Source of the DNA: Cheilinus undulatus
Lineage: Eukaryota; Chordata; Actinopteri; Labriformes; Labridae
NCBI RefSeq assembly: GCF_018320785.1
Contig: NC_054867.1
Coordinates: 26,291,855 to 26,355,854 of the forward strand
Direction: 5' to 3'
Length of the DNA: 64,000 nt
The position numbers and the translations under genes are program-made. Below, piece by piece: positions 1 through 10,943 of the stretch. Under the pieces are notes generated by a model that saw only the letters and a program-made list of their open reading frames with translations, was not told where the DNA came from and did no database searches. Each line of letters starts with the position of its first letter. Position 1 is the first letter of the stretch.

Positions 1-1454
1 CTTGCTATATGGTGTTCAGTATAAAAAAGGATTATTCAGGAGATTATAGCCTGTCAAGATAGCATAAAGGCAAAAAAGTTGGATTAAGATATTGCAGCTG
101 TTTTAGCTTGTCATGCTTTTAAAGTAGTTTTTCCTTAATGCGTGTGACTTTCTTTTGCTTACATGAACATTTGTCAGTCCTGCCTTTAAAAGAGCACCAA
201 CCAGTCCTAAACCCACCCTACTTCTGCTTGTATTAGTCCACTCAACCCTACCCGTCCTATTTAACAGAGCAAAATGGACTTTTACGGCTTCCTCAATGCT
301 CTTACGATTTGCCTCGTGTTTTCTGCTGAAAGCAGTTTCCATCCATTACCTTAATACGTTTAAACTGACACAAAAATAGGGGTTAGAAATTATCAAATAA
401 TTCATGTTAGTAGAAAATGGCGTTTATCTATTTGCATGGACGCTTGGACACACCCTTGGATAAGGTTATCTGTCCTCTGCCATCACAATGTATCTGAAAT
501 AAGGTCACTGTGAGGTTAGTATAAATTTTATACATTTTTATCCGGAAAATATTAAATCACTTAATCTCATTTTTCTGCTTAATAATGTGTATTTCAATTA
601 TGTGGCGTTATGGACATGCAGATCACGGCAGCATAATGCTCCAATTAGAGAGAGATATTATTATATAAGACAGGCATCACATTGTCCCAAGAGTTTTTCT
701 AATCCGAACGACACAAGGCTGATTTTGTTGGCAAACAAATGACGGAATTTATTTCGGCAACTTTATGCGAAACATCACCGAATAATCTAGCTCAGAAGGG
801 TTAAAACGTAAAAAACCGATTAAAAAGGATAAAAAGAGAAACAGAGTGTCCGATGTCTCCATAAACAGTTGGTCACCGTGCACGTACGTAACGGCAGCCA
901 ACGGTAGAAAGATGTCAGAACTGTGCAGCTTTAAAACAGGCCTGATTAACGCTAGCTCGGTTACCTCACACTGGCTAAATCTGTCAAATCTTACTGGGAA
1001 AGTTAGTAATAAAAATCTGAAGGGTCGTCTAAAAAAATACAAAACAAACGGATTAAATTTTAAATCTCTGTGAGCTATTTCCGTCTTCAAAGTCCAGGAA
1101 GCATATCATTCTGCGCTAACGTAAACAATTTCCATTTTATTTGCATTCGAGATAAAATTGAGCGTTTTAATTATTTTTAGAATTGTTGGCCTCAATTGCC
1201 AATTGTGACTAAAGTATTCGTGTCCTTTAGAGGGTTAAAAACTTGACATTTCTCCCGTTTTGCTACACTATCGTTGTTGCAAACACAACACTCGCTGAGC
1301 CCTGACTAGCTGACAATTCAACTCGGCAGCCGCAATCCGCCATGTTGAAACCTGTCTCCAAACACAACTTTGCACACTAAATAACGAGCACTGACTGAAC
1401 AAACCCTGTATTTCACGTTACTTTAATAGCTATAATAAATAAAGAAACACTTAC
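1..1454 (-). other. kdm5b: kdm5b intron 1 (partial)
   Basis: This stretch lies 3' of the kdm5b first-exon splice donor, so it should be the start of intron 1. No second exon of the JmjN/ARID region was recognised here. The sequence is AT-rich and otherwise plain. Short open frames on both strands (for example 749-1090 minus, 846-1073 plus) overlap each other and show no family resemblance, so they are not called. Confidence 0.6.
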
Positions 1455-1607
1455 GGGTGGCGGTCGGACTTTGCAGATGCCAGTTTTCTCTGCAATGGGC
1501 CGTATTTTGTTGATGTACGCAAAAGGGTCGGCAAATTCCTCCCAGCTGGGCTCAAAAACAGGACACTCCGGAGGGGGAATGAACTCATTCAGCTGTGGTT
1601 GAGTCAT
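1455..1607 (-). CDS. kdm5b: Lysine demethylase 5B, first coding exon (JmjN)
   Basis: This is the first coding exon of a KDM5 (JARID1) histone H3K4 demethylase, an Fe(II)/2-oxoglutarate dioxygenase that acts in the nucleus. The exon encodes 51 residues from the ATG at 1605-1607. It carries the JmjN signature [20 protein letters not shown] followed by the block [17 protein letters not shown]. The JmjN domain packs against the catalytic JmjC domain of these enzymes. The exon ends in phase 0 at a strong donor (CCC then gtaagt), the place where vertebrate KDM5 genes break before the DWQPPFA segment. ADPF and CKVRPPP resemble KDM5B more than KDM5A or KDM5C, and the neighbour rabif is also next to KDM5B in human, which supports 5B. 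Which teleost duplicate (5ba or 5bb) is not decided. An in-frame ATG 23 codons upstream is possible, but the family usually has a short leader. The remaining exons are outside the window. Confidence 0.9.
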
Positions 1608-1900
1608 CGTTGCATCTTCGTTATGACTGCAGTTGGTTTTGTGTCTGAGGGGTTTCCTCAAGCGGAATATTCTCACAATGCTTTATGGATTTCTGTCTAT
1701 TCAGTTCATGTCTACTCTCCACTCATTGAACTCAAAGACGAATTATCTAGTTGGAGACGAGACCGTGACAGCCAGAGATCGTATACCTCCGCTTCAAAAA
1801 GTAGACACCGACAATCCTTGAAGGAAATTAGCATTTTTATATACATTTTGTGACGTCGTTATACGACGACACAGCATTACTGGATAAATCAACACACACC
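1608..1900 (-). promoter_or_regulatory. kdm5b: kdm5b 5' flank with CRE-like site
   Basis: This region is immediately upstream of the kdm5b ATG. A full CRE-like octamer, TGACGTCG, lies at 1851-1858, about 245 bp upstream of the start codon, next to a short palindrome-like CG-containing run (to about 1870). No TATA box is obvious. The transcription start is not determined, so the promoter assignment is inferred from position. Confidence 0.4.
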
Positions 1901-4597
1901 AGTATGAAATATGTCTACATTTTAAAAAAATCTTTCTACTCACAAACTGTTCACTTAGTACCTGTTCTTATCAGTATGGCATGGGTTAAATGCATGTAGG
2001 ACTGCGTTTAAGTTAAGTTAAAACACCTGTTAGAATTCTTATGAACCTTACTGTCCTTATAAAAACTCTACAGTATATTTTGCACTTAACCAATTTGAGA
2101 AAAATACTAGTTAAGTGTTAGAGATTATTAGCTCGATGGTTATGGTTATATCTCAAATTCTTCCTTGTCCGATATGTTTGATTTGCTCACCCTCTTCACA
2201 CGCTGCCGTGCGAAATTCGTTTGGAACTATGGTTTGGAAACGATAGGATTCGTTGGATACCTATGTTGGATACACAGCTCCTCATACACCCGCCCGTCTA
2301 AGCCGAAAGAATAGATGAATCAGACGGAACGTCGGGCTGTAAAATCAAACACACCTACTAGATCATTGCGCGCTGACCGGGACTTCGTTTTTAAATGGTC
2401 TAGAGGAACTCGGTGATTGGCAGAGAGCGAAGTCATATGTTTATAATTCAGCTTTTCATCTTTTCATAATAAATGTTTGAATTTAGTAGTTGAAGAAACT
2501 TCTAGATGCACGTAAAGGACTCATTCAAACAGCAAAACTTCTAGTTATGAAGGCTAATCATAACAGTATTTGTAATATTTTTTTTAACTGTTAGCTGCTT
2601 TTTTTAACCACAGAACAAAATATGTACTTTTATCTTAATATTATATACCTATGGTACCAGTCACGGAGGAAAAACATTAAACATACATTTTAAATCGTGC
2701 AAACACGGTCGGTTTAACATTACCACTGAACGATTTTTTAATATGAAAGAACTTGTCTTAAACATAAATATGAGTTGCCTTGCCTTTTGTTCAGTTAAAA
2801 ATGAACATTTGTTTTCCTACTTTTTTTTAATTCTAGCAGTATATTTTATCTGTTGGATGTCTTCGGTTGTTTGTGATTTGTGTAGACTACCCATGTGTCC
2901 ATGACACTTCCAAATGATATCGATATATATTCTATATATTAAAAACAATTTTAGATCCATCTTACTTTTTGACTTGAAAAATAGTTTGAATGTTCCTATT
3001 TTTTCTGATTCATTTCAACTTCTCATCGCTGGACTTGACCATTAATTTGATCAGAAACACATCATGTCTTCTTTTAAAATCAATTCAACATAAACCTTAT
3101 GAACACTTATCCCTTCTTTCTTTCTTTTTTACAAGTGTATATATATGGTAAATATATTCTTTTCAAAAATTAATAAACATCAGTTAAATGCCAAAATGCA
3201 TATACAGCATTTCCCATTAAATAGCTGTTGCAAAACAAGATATATTGTCCGAAGCTCCATTTAAAAACAATGAGAGAATTTCAGTCGCATCCATCATAGT
3301 TTTTATGTTTGGGAGGACAGTAAACAAACACTAATAATTCGGTGGGTTTCAATTGACAAGCTGGAGAAAGCGCCTGTATGACAGGTGCACAACAAACACA
3401 AAACGACAAAGACCACATTATTCATTCAGGTATGAGATATTACAACACTGAAATCATGACATCTAGTGGCAACCAGTACACCTACATCCTGGTTTACTGA
3501 AATATTTGGGCTTTGAAAAGCAGGTTAACCCATATCAAACAAACCATAAACCCTTTTTTCAACTGTGAAATTCACAAAACATGTTAGGATGTCTTTATAT
3601 TAGCCAGTGTAATAGGGACATACTGTGCCAATGAAAGGAATATTAATAATATACACATACTAAAAATTGCTTTAACATTACCATTGTATTTTACCTTAAA
3701 CTAAACAAAGACCTCAGCAATCATTAATACAGATACATTTCCCTGCACACTTGACTTGAAGTCCATCTGAGCCGTTAACTTATTTAGATAAGGTGAGATT
3801 TCTTTCATCTAGTATTTGAATTTAGTGAACATGTGTTTGACCGATGAGAGTTTCAAAACTGAAAACTTTAAAAATGTTTTTAAAAAATGCATTAAGTAGT
3901 AAATACTGTTTATAGTATCATACCTGTTGAAATAAAGCAGGTTGAATATCAGCCTATAACTTGTTGCATATAACAAACAGGAAGTGCAATACTGTGCTGA
4001 TAGTACACACTTGATTTTTTTCCTCAACACTGTGTAACTTTTTTAAGGGCTATAATACATAGTGCTTCCCAGTTTTTGACGAGATTTTTAAAAAGTCCTC
4101 TGTGAATTTAAAAGATTTTACCAAGCAGCTTCCAAGCAAAATACGCATCCAACATATATTATACAGCCTAGATATCCAGGTATCAGAGATGAATGTGGAA
4201 ATGTTAAAAAGAAAATGATGGTTACAAGCTGATGGAGCTCAAACAACTAATCTTCAAATCAATATTAACATATAAGATAAAAAGACAACTTACAAGTAAA
4301 TTCTGAAATGAAGAAAGCAGAAATGTTTACACATGTGAGGCTCCTTTATGGGTTGCCTTGCAAATGTATCTTGGCTAAATGTTGTCAAATATTCAACTCA
4401 TGGTGGATTGGTTGACTGATAAAAGCAAAAGCTTGTTTTTTCATGTCTCAGTATTTGAATTTATAATTGAAACCATTTTCTAATCATTTCAGAACTCATC
4501 TATTGATAAGTTAAAATTTATTGAGATAAATGATTTTAAAAAGAAATTAAATATGAAATAGCTGTCCAATTAATTTTAACATCAGTTTCCATAAGTC
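1901..4597. other. Intergenic, kdm5b promoter side to rabif 3' end
   Basis: This AT-rich stretch separates the kdm5b 5' side from the rabif 3' end. No exon, tRNA or clear transposon was recognised. CG-containing sequence at about 2150-2420 may still belong to the kdm5b promoter region. A longer alternative rabif 3' UTR could run into the right part. Confidence 0.4.
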
Positions 4598-4603
4598 TTT
4601 ATT
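4598..4603 (-). terminator. rabif: Candidate rabif poly(A) signal
   Basis: AATAAA is read on the minus strand about 185 nt after the rabif stop codon. It would give a short 3' UTR. Other AATAAA-like hexamers occur further left, so a longer transcript is possible. Confidence 0.4.
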
Positions 4604-4786
4604 GGTTGGTTACACTGTTGACAGAATGAAGGAGACTGTTCTTACCATAAACACTGAACACATGGCAGTTAATGTAAAAGGTAATGGATTAGGTTGGGAT
4701 CACCTCTTGGAAAAAAATCCAGAAAAAGATGAAAATCCTACCAACACATTTTTTAAAGTTCTCTTGGTCTCATATTTGTATTCACA

Positions 4787-6191
4787 CTATTCATGATTAA
4801 CTCGCTCCACAGCCACATAGAAACTTTTCTTGTCATCCAAACAGTGCCAGCCGATTGGTCCAATCTCACAATCTGCACAGATGAGGTACTTGATTCTCCC
4901 CACGTCATTTGTAAAGCCAACGTTCTCAAAAGTGTACATGTCATCCACAAACCAGTGGGCAGTCAGAGTGTCCCCATCCACTGTGCCCTCTGCTGTGCTG
5001 CTGAGGCCGCTCTTTTTCCGCATGGATGGTAGGAACAGCTGGTAGAAGAAAACACAGCCTCAGATAACGTGATAAAACAGAAACCATTATGAGGATTGAA
5101 ACATTCACAGAAACCTGCCCTGGTTACCTGTTGCTTTCAGAAGCCATTAATGCCCTGCTTCTGGTGGAGGTCTCCAAATAGCTGGTTCCCAAGTGAGTAA
5201 TTTGCTCATTTTGTAAACTATGTTTCTGATGTCATAAAGCAACATTCTCAGTCATATATCATTCCATTAATATAATTTAGATGAAGTATTTGTGCAGATG
5301 TTAAGATCTGATAGTATGATAATTCAACACTTAAAGATCTAAAGTTAGAGTAACCTTAACATTTTTGAATGTGTAATAGAACTAATTCAGTGTAAGAGTA
5401 AGACAAATCCTGTACTTTCCTTTAATTTTATTTCAGACACATGGGTCTGTGTAATCATAAAACACATTATAGATATAATAAAAGATAAAGACAACCACAC
5501 ATTGACATGGATGATCGCAACAGAGAAAGGAAATCATTCTTGTTCACAAGTGCTATGTTAAAAAGCAGAGAAAACTTTTCTTTCATGAATTCAAAGGAGA
5601 GAAAAAAATGTGTCACTTAGTGTGGGGTGAGACAGAGCCATCATGTTCACATTGCAACACTCTGATGATATACCAATAAATTTGATCATTAAATACAGCA
5701 GAGAAGGTTGGGTTATTAATGCAGAAATCCAAAATGTTTGCTTTGTTCATCCTAGTATGCTGATATTGAAATACATCAAAAATGCCACTTGAAGCTACTC
5801 ACTTTGACTTCTTGCTGTACATGCACATAATGTGAGTAGTAAAAAGGGGACTGGGGCATATTTTTAAAACTTTAGAGTCACAATTCTGTATGAAACAGTG
5901 AAGTGAGCACAAGAATTACACTGTACTTATGTGCTTATTTCATAGTAAGAGAGCAGGAAAACTCTTTAGTATCTAATATCTCATGTATGAGGCAGCACTC
6001 TGACAGTCCAGTGATTGGAGGCTTACGTTGAATATTATTCATCATACCTCCTTCTCTTTAAGCATAGCCATCCCGGGGCACAGCACCTTGGACCCGCAGC
6101 GTTGACACACCACAGACTTGATGTTCTTGCCCTCCTCAGAAACCAGGCCGGGTCGATCTATGAGGTCTTTGGTCTGCTGACTGTTGTCCAT
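4787..6191 (-). CDS. rabif: RAB interacting factor (Mss4)
   Basis: This gene encodes Mss4/RABIF, a small zinc-binding protein that binds exocytic Rab GTPases (Rab3, Rab8, Rab10 type) and acts as a nucleotide-release factor or holdase in vesicle traffic. There are two coding exons: 6048-6191 (48 aa) and 4787-5038 (83 aa plus stop), joined in phase 0 with a gtatga donor and a ttctaccag acceptor. The predicted protein is 131 aa against 123 in human. The two zinc-ligand pairs are visible as CQRC (C29, C32) and CADC (C102, C105). The segments ENVGFTNDVG and CADCEIGPIGWHCLDD match the core of the family. The start at 6191 is chosen because it gives a leader of family length. The reading frame stays open upstream, but no ATG was found there. 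The gene follows kdm5b on the same strand, as in human. Confidence 0.93.
5039..6047 (-). other. rabif: rabif intron
   Basis: This is a 1009-bp intron between the two coding exons. It is AT-rich, and I see no repeat or RNA gene in it. Confidence 0.8.
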
Positions 6192-6830
6192 CTCTAACAG
6201 CGGGTTTACTCTGCGGTATATGCACAAAATACGTGAGACACAATACCACCAACGGGTCGAACCGGACAAAAACACTCAAAAATTACACTGAATAATCCCA
6301 AGTGGGCTGATTATTAAAGCGCTATTACGAGGAAAAGAAAGATGGGGTGCAGAGACAGAAAGAGCGCAACCGGAACTACAAGCATTTGGCATTTTTGTAG
6401 TCCGGAAGTCGATAACAAAGAAACCACGAGTATTTTTATTTTTCATTACCCAGTCGGCAAAATGGGTTACCCATTAAAACATATTATAGACTTGGTTATT
6501 TCCTCTAAAGGCTAATCAGTGCCAAGCTCTGTTATGAAAACTCCTTTCGACACTCAAACCTATTACAAACCGATGCATCCGCTAGCATCTATGCTAACAC
6601 CTATACAGCTAAAACAGAAGATCAGACGAAAATAACTTAAGTAAAATACATCAAATTTTGAAACAAACATTTGAAATGAATCATACACGACGTACCAAAA
6701 AGTTGAAGTAAAAGCGAGGTTGAGGACCAAGAAATTTGAAAGACAACTTCTTTAGCCAAAGCTAGGCTACCATACTTGCTTCTCCTGGACTTAGCCATCC
6801 ACCAAAATGCTCCCGTCTAGAAACATGTCT
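6192..6830 (-). promoter_or_regulatory. rabif: rabif 5' region with ETS site and possible upstream exon
   Basis: CCGGAAGT at 6402-6409 is an ETS/GABP-type core-promoter motif. It is flanked by inverted ACTACA/TGTAGT runs (about 6374-6401) that recall ZNF143-type promoter elements. Further upstream a possible non-coding exon ends at 6696 with a fair donor (ttttg then gtacgt), and a matching acceptor (ataccgcag) lies at 6211-6213. If these are used, the upstream ATG at 6796-6798 opens a frame of about 35 codons that closes just after the splice. This makes it a possible upstream ORF rather than an extension of Rabif. The positions are seen in the sequence; the function is inferred. Confidence 0.4.
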
Positions 6831-7297
6831 GAGATTTGGTTCCCGATATTATATGAAGGTGATTTTTAAATCTTGGAATGCAGATTTGGCAGAAATATTT
6901 TAACATTTTATTTTAGCCTTAAAATCTTAATGTAAATTTTATGTAGTCTTTTCATGGTAGGTATCCTTAGAAATTAAAAGAAAAAGACCTACTCCGTCAG
7001 TTGCTATTCCGTCCGAAACACTAGTCTCATAATCCCATTTTTTTTTTCTTGAAGATACAGCATTCTTACTGAAAATGCACTTAATATGGCCATATCACAG
7101 TATTCAATTACTAGTGTACTGGCAATTAAACTGTTTTAATATGGATGAATCTAAACTGCTGAAACTAACTTTTGAACAGATCTTTGATTTTAAAGCAGTA
7201 TTCTGCCAAACCACAGAACACATACATTTAAACAGTTTTGAGCATGCATAGTTCTAGCTTTAAAGCAAATGTGTTTGTTTCCAATGTGTATATGGTC
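6831..7297. other. Intergenic
   Basis: This is AT-rich intergenic DNA between the rabif 5' side and the hAT element. I see nothing recognisable in it. Confidence 0.4.
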
Positions 7298-7305
7298 CCT
7301 TACAT

Positions 7306-8500
7306 CAGTGGTTCTCAACCTTTTCAGCCTGCGACCCCAAAAATAAAGGTGCCAGAGACCTGGGACCCCCACTGTACTCGATAGTGGTTGACACAGCTAT
7401 GCACATTCAACAATAGTCATGTGCAAACAACGCTTCCCATAAGGGGGGATAAATAAGAGAACTTTTTGGGACCCAGCCAAACTGGGGGGCCCATGGAATC
7501 AGCAAACTCATGGTCCAATGTAAAGTTAAGCTGTGATATCCATGTTTTATATTTAACCTGAATAATAACCACCCTTATCAAAGCAACAAATATTTTTTTT
7601 AGTCATGTGTGCCATAGTGTATTGCCACCTTGCAAATGTAAAGTGGCAAAAATGGGCCCAAAAAGTGATAAAGGAGGATTAAAAAGTGGCAGAAATAGGT
7701 TTGAAGTGGCAAAAAGTGGTTTACACGAATAGAAATGGGTTAACTGAGCAAGAAAAATAGGCAGAATGGGCAGAAATGGCTTAAACTGGCAAAAATGGGT
7801 ATAATGAATTGTCAAATGTGGTTTAAATGAGCAAAAATGGAAATAAAAAGTTGCACAAAGGGGGTTAATAGTAGTACGGAAGAGTATTAGGGCCACTGGA
7901 AAAAAAAAATTGAGACAAATTTTTTTTTTCACTTGTGAGAAAAAAGTCAGAATTCTGACTTTTTTTCTCGGAATTCTGACTTTAATCTCAGAATTCTGAC
8001 TTTAATCTCAGAATTCTGACTTTTTTCTCAGAATTCTGACTTTAATCTCAGAATTCTGACTTTAATCTCACAATTGAAAAAAAAAAATTGTCTCAAAAAC
8101 TTTTTTTTTTCAGTGGCCCTGATACTCTTCCATAATATAGTGGCAATAATGGACAAAAAGAGGCAACAATAGATGGAAAGTGGCAAGGTTTAGAAGTGGC
8201 ATATAGTGGCAGAAAAACAGTGAAGGGAAGGGTTTAGTATTGATAAAAAAGGGGTTTAGAGGGGCAAGAATGTGTTAAAATTGGCAAAAAGTGGTGGGGA
8301 AAAAATGTTGAACGTGGCTTTAGATTTGGCAAAATTGCTGTAAGATGGCAAAAGTGGGTAAAATGAGGCAAAATGGCTTCAAAATGTGCAAAATCGATAA
8401 GTGGCAAATAATAGTTAAAAAATATTGAGTGAGAAAAACATCTAATAAATATTTTATACTCTTTTAAGGCATCTTGTGACCCCCACGTTGAGAACCACTG
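7306..8500. mobile_element. Non-autonomous hAT element with perfect 8-bp duplications
   Basis: This is a complete 1195-bp DNA transposon copy. The termini begin with the inverted repeat CAGTGGTTCTCAAC (left at 7306; its reverse complement ends at 8500), a typical hAT-superfamily end. The copy is flanked by identical 8-bp target duplications, CCTTACAT, at 7298-7305 and 8501-8508. There is no transposase. The interior is a degenerate array of short GTGGCAAAAATGGG-like units, and it carries a separate palindromic insertion at 7875-8134. Open frames in the interior (7603-7932 and 8234-8599 minus) are by-products of the repeats. The conserved duplications point to a fairly young insertion. Confidence 0.9.
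7875..8134. repeat. Palindromic element nested in the hAT copy
   Basis: The ends of this 260-bp segment are inverted copies of about 45 bp: a TACGGAAGAG...GGCCACTG side and a CAGTGGCCCT...CTCTTCCATA side, each followed by an A- or T-run and TTGAGACAA/TTGTCTCAA. Between them are tandem units of about 20 bp containing TCAGAATTCTGACTTT, with EcoRI-like palindromes inside. A transcript would fold into a long hairpin. It looks like a second small element inserted in the hAT copy. Its own target duplication is not clear. Confidence 0.7.
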
Positions 8501-8586
8501 CCTTACATTTCTGCAGAGAAAATCTCCAATGTCAGTTTGAAAACAGATGAAGTTATAATACACTCTGAGACTGTCAGTATGTAAAT

Positions 8587-9062
8587 CAGGGATGGGCAAC
8601 TTTGGTTACTGAGAGTGCCACGTTTTACTCTCACTGCCAGATGGCCACATTGTTACAAACTGTGAGATACTTTCAATCTAACAGTTATGATCACTTTTAT
8701 TTTAACAATAGGAACAAATATATCACCTGCATCATCGGTAATGCTTAATAAAGTTGGCTTGATGCAGAATTTAAGCCAATTTAAAGTGTTTTTATAATGC
8801 AATCAACCTAATAGTTGGTATTTTTACACAAATGAATTTAATGATGCATATAAAAGATTTTTACGGCAGCAATTAAAGCCAATTATATCTTTATTATCTT
8901 GTTAACATATACCATTTATCAAAATGATCATAGAAATTTTTATATTTTTGTTTTCAGGGCAGATGTAATCATGTCTTACTAATCTTAACACTCTGAAGAT
9001 ATTTTAAATAAATTTGAAGGCCATATGTGCCCCCCCCTCAGGCTACCAGTTTCCTATTACTG
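8587..9062. mobile_element. Degenerate hAT (Charlie-like) fragment
   Basis: The left end CAGGGATGGGCAACTTTGG and the right end (GGCTACCAGTTTCCTATTACTG at the far side, with a C-run and GGCCATATGTG before it) recall hAT elements that begin CAGGGGTGGGCAAC. The inverted repeats are diverged and no matching 8-bp duplication was found. The AT-rich interior has no coding sequence. It is likely an old non-autonomous copy. Confidence 0.5.
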
Positions 9063-9414
9063 ATGAACTGTGCAAAAAAAGCTATTATTTTTGACTGCAC
9101 AGATTACACAACATATCTGGTATATTAAATATAACCTCTAATAAAGATAAGGGATTGATTTAGCCAGGAAGTAATGTTTGACTGCACAGTCCTCATTGTC
9201 CTGTAGCCTTGATGTTAGCTTCTCTTGGTCCTGGACCTTGTGTGCCAATCTTTAAGGACTAAAATAATCAGTGGTTCATCTCTGACGTCTACAATGATGA
9301 GGATTAAGAGCAGCTGGCATGGTGTAGGACTTGGTTTTCTCACCAAACAACAAACTAGCTGCTGGTAATGTCTGTTCCCTGTACATACATAAAAGACAAT
9401 TACACACAATGTTT
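9063..9414. other. Intergenic
   Basis: This short AT-rich stretch lies between a transposon fragment and the probable 3' end of adipor1. I see nothing recognisable. Confidence 0.4.
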
Positions 9415-10943
9415 TTACATGTGGAAAAAAATTTATTACAATAATTTTCCAAGATAACCATTAATAAATATTTATGTTTACATTTCAGTGAAATGTATGA
9501 TTTATCACTTTCTACACAGGACATTACACAAAGTCAAGAATACACATTGTTTTAGTCTTTGTAATAAAGCTTGAATAAGTTGATCTAGAAAAAGGAGTCT
9601 TAAACAGCAGTTGATACAACCTATCAGTGGAGTTGTAAGTTCAATAATGATTTGATTGTATATATGGCAAGGAAAACAAGAAAAGTCAAGATCTGGAAAT
9701 CCTTGAAGCTCCCTTGACTGTTAAGATAGGCCATTTTATTTAAAAACGTTTCCGTAGGCCTAAGGCACAGGAATACTAAAAGTTTATATCATACAGAACA
9801 CCTCTGAAACCCCAACGGTGATTTAAAGTTTTGAATTTTTTAATATACACTAAGGTGCATCTGATACTTACACCTCTCATTGCATCTGAAATCTAGCACA
9901 AAAGAAAGTTCTCTACACAAGGAAAGCGCAATTTGACCTAACCAGATCTGTACATTGTGCGGAATCAATAAATATGTTCTCCTACTAAAAATGACCTGGG
10001 AGTTCTTTCATGTTGCCATTCTTTACTTGAAAACCATTTCTGGGGGCGTCTGTAAATTTAAGCAAAGCATCAAACAAATTGAAGAGAAAGATCTAGCACT
10101 TTAAACACTGAGAACTTTAAAGTATTCAACCTCTTCATTTACAGAGGAATTTTTAATAAGCAATACAAACTGTTATTTTCCCCTCAGATCAACCTATAGG
10201 CCAGATTTTATGGTATTCTACTCTTGTCATGTCTAATAATGTATTTCATTTTGTTTCAGTGGGTTTTAAGGGCCTCTGGGGACATTTCATATTTTATTGC
10301 AGAGCAGGCATGGGTGGGTTTCCTGGTCCCCCAGTGGTTTTTGAAAAATTAAGCTACACAATAATTTGTACAACTTTTGAAGTGTTAACTCTCATCTCTC
10401 ACATAAACAAGCCTGTGGGCCCTCAACCTATTAACACGGTCCTGGATTTCACTACACTTCACTCCTGGTTGACTCTACATTCATCCTCTAACCTGCATGG
10501 AAACTGTGGGGAAGAAAGGAATGGTTTACAGTATTGGCCCTCTGCTACAGTACAAATCATACTCACTGTACCCTGTATGAAATGGAAACACACAATGGAG
10601 AGGTTGGGGTACTAAAGGAGCTACTCATAAATGACCATCAGCTAATGGAGTCTGTGATTTTGGTTAAGACCTCATTTTGACCTCAGTGGGAAATGCAAAC
10701 TTCAAGTTTCTGAATTGCTGAACTAGTAGTGTCTGTTGGAGATTCCCTCCGTAGTTCAATGGCTAGTTAATGCTACTTTATCAGAGCAAAAAGAGCCGAA
10801 CAGAAAGTCCACCAAATTAGCAAATCAGAATTACAGAAGGAGCAGTAAGTGACTATATTGAATTCCAGCAGCATTTTAAGTGTGTGTGTGTGTTTGTGTG
10901 TGTGAGTATAAAGTAAAGTATGAGTAAGTCACAGTTGAGCCTC
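9415..10943 (-). other. adipor1: Probable adipor1 3' UTR
   Basis: This stretch lies 3' of the adipor1 stop codon at 10944-10946 with no intervening gene. AATAAA is read on the minus strand at 9432-9437 and would end a UTR of about 1.5 kb. A TG microsatellite lies near 10881-10905. The plus-strand open frame at 10229-10615 is antisense to this UTR and resembles no protein family, so it is not called. The exact cleavage site is inferred. Confidence 0.45.

Noticed and set aside
1599-1853. Plus-strand open frame opposite kdm5b exon 1
   Set aside because: It overlaps the JmjN exon and promoter antisense and has no protein-like features of its own.
7941-8070. CRISPR array
   Set aside because: Short tandem units without unique spacers in a eukaryotic transposon; not a CRISPR structure.
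7603-8599. Two minus-strand open frames of 109 and 121 codons
   Set aside because: They read through the low-complexity interior of the hAT element; the repeated FLP/THF peptides simply mirror the repeats.
10229-10615. 128-codon open frame on the plus strand
   Set aside because: It is antisense to the probable adipor1 3' UTR, has no domain or motif, and its codon use is that of AT-rich non-coding DNA.
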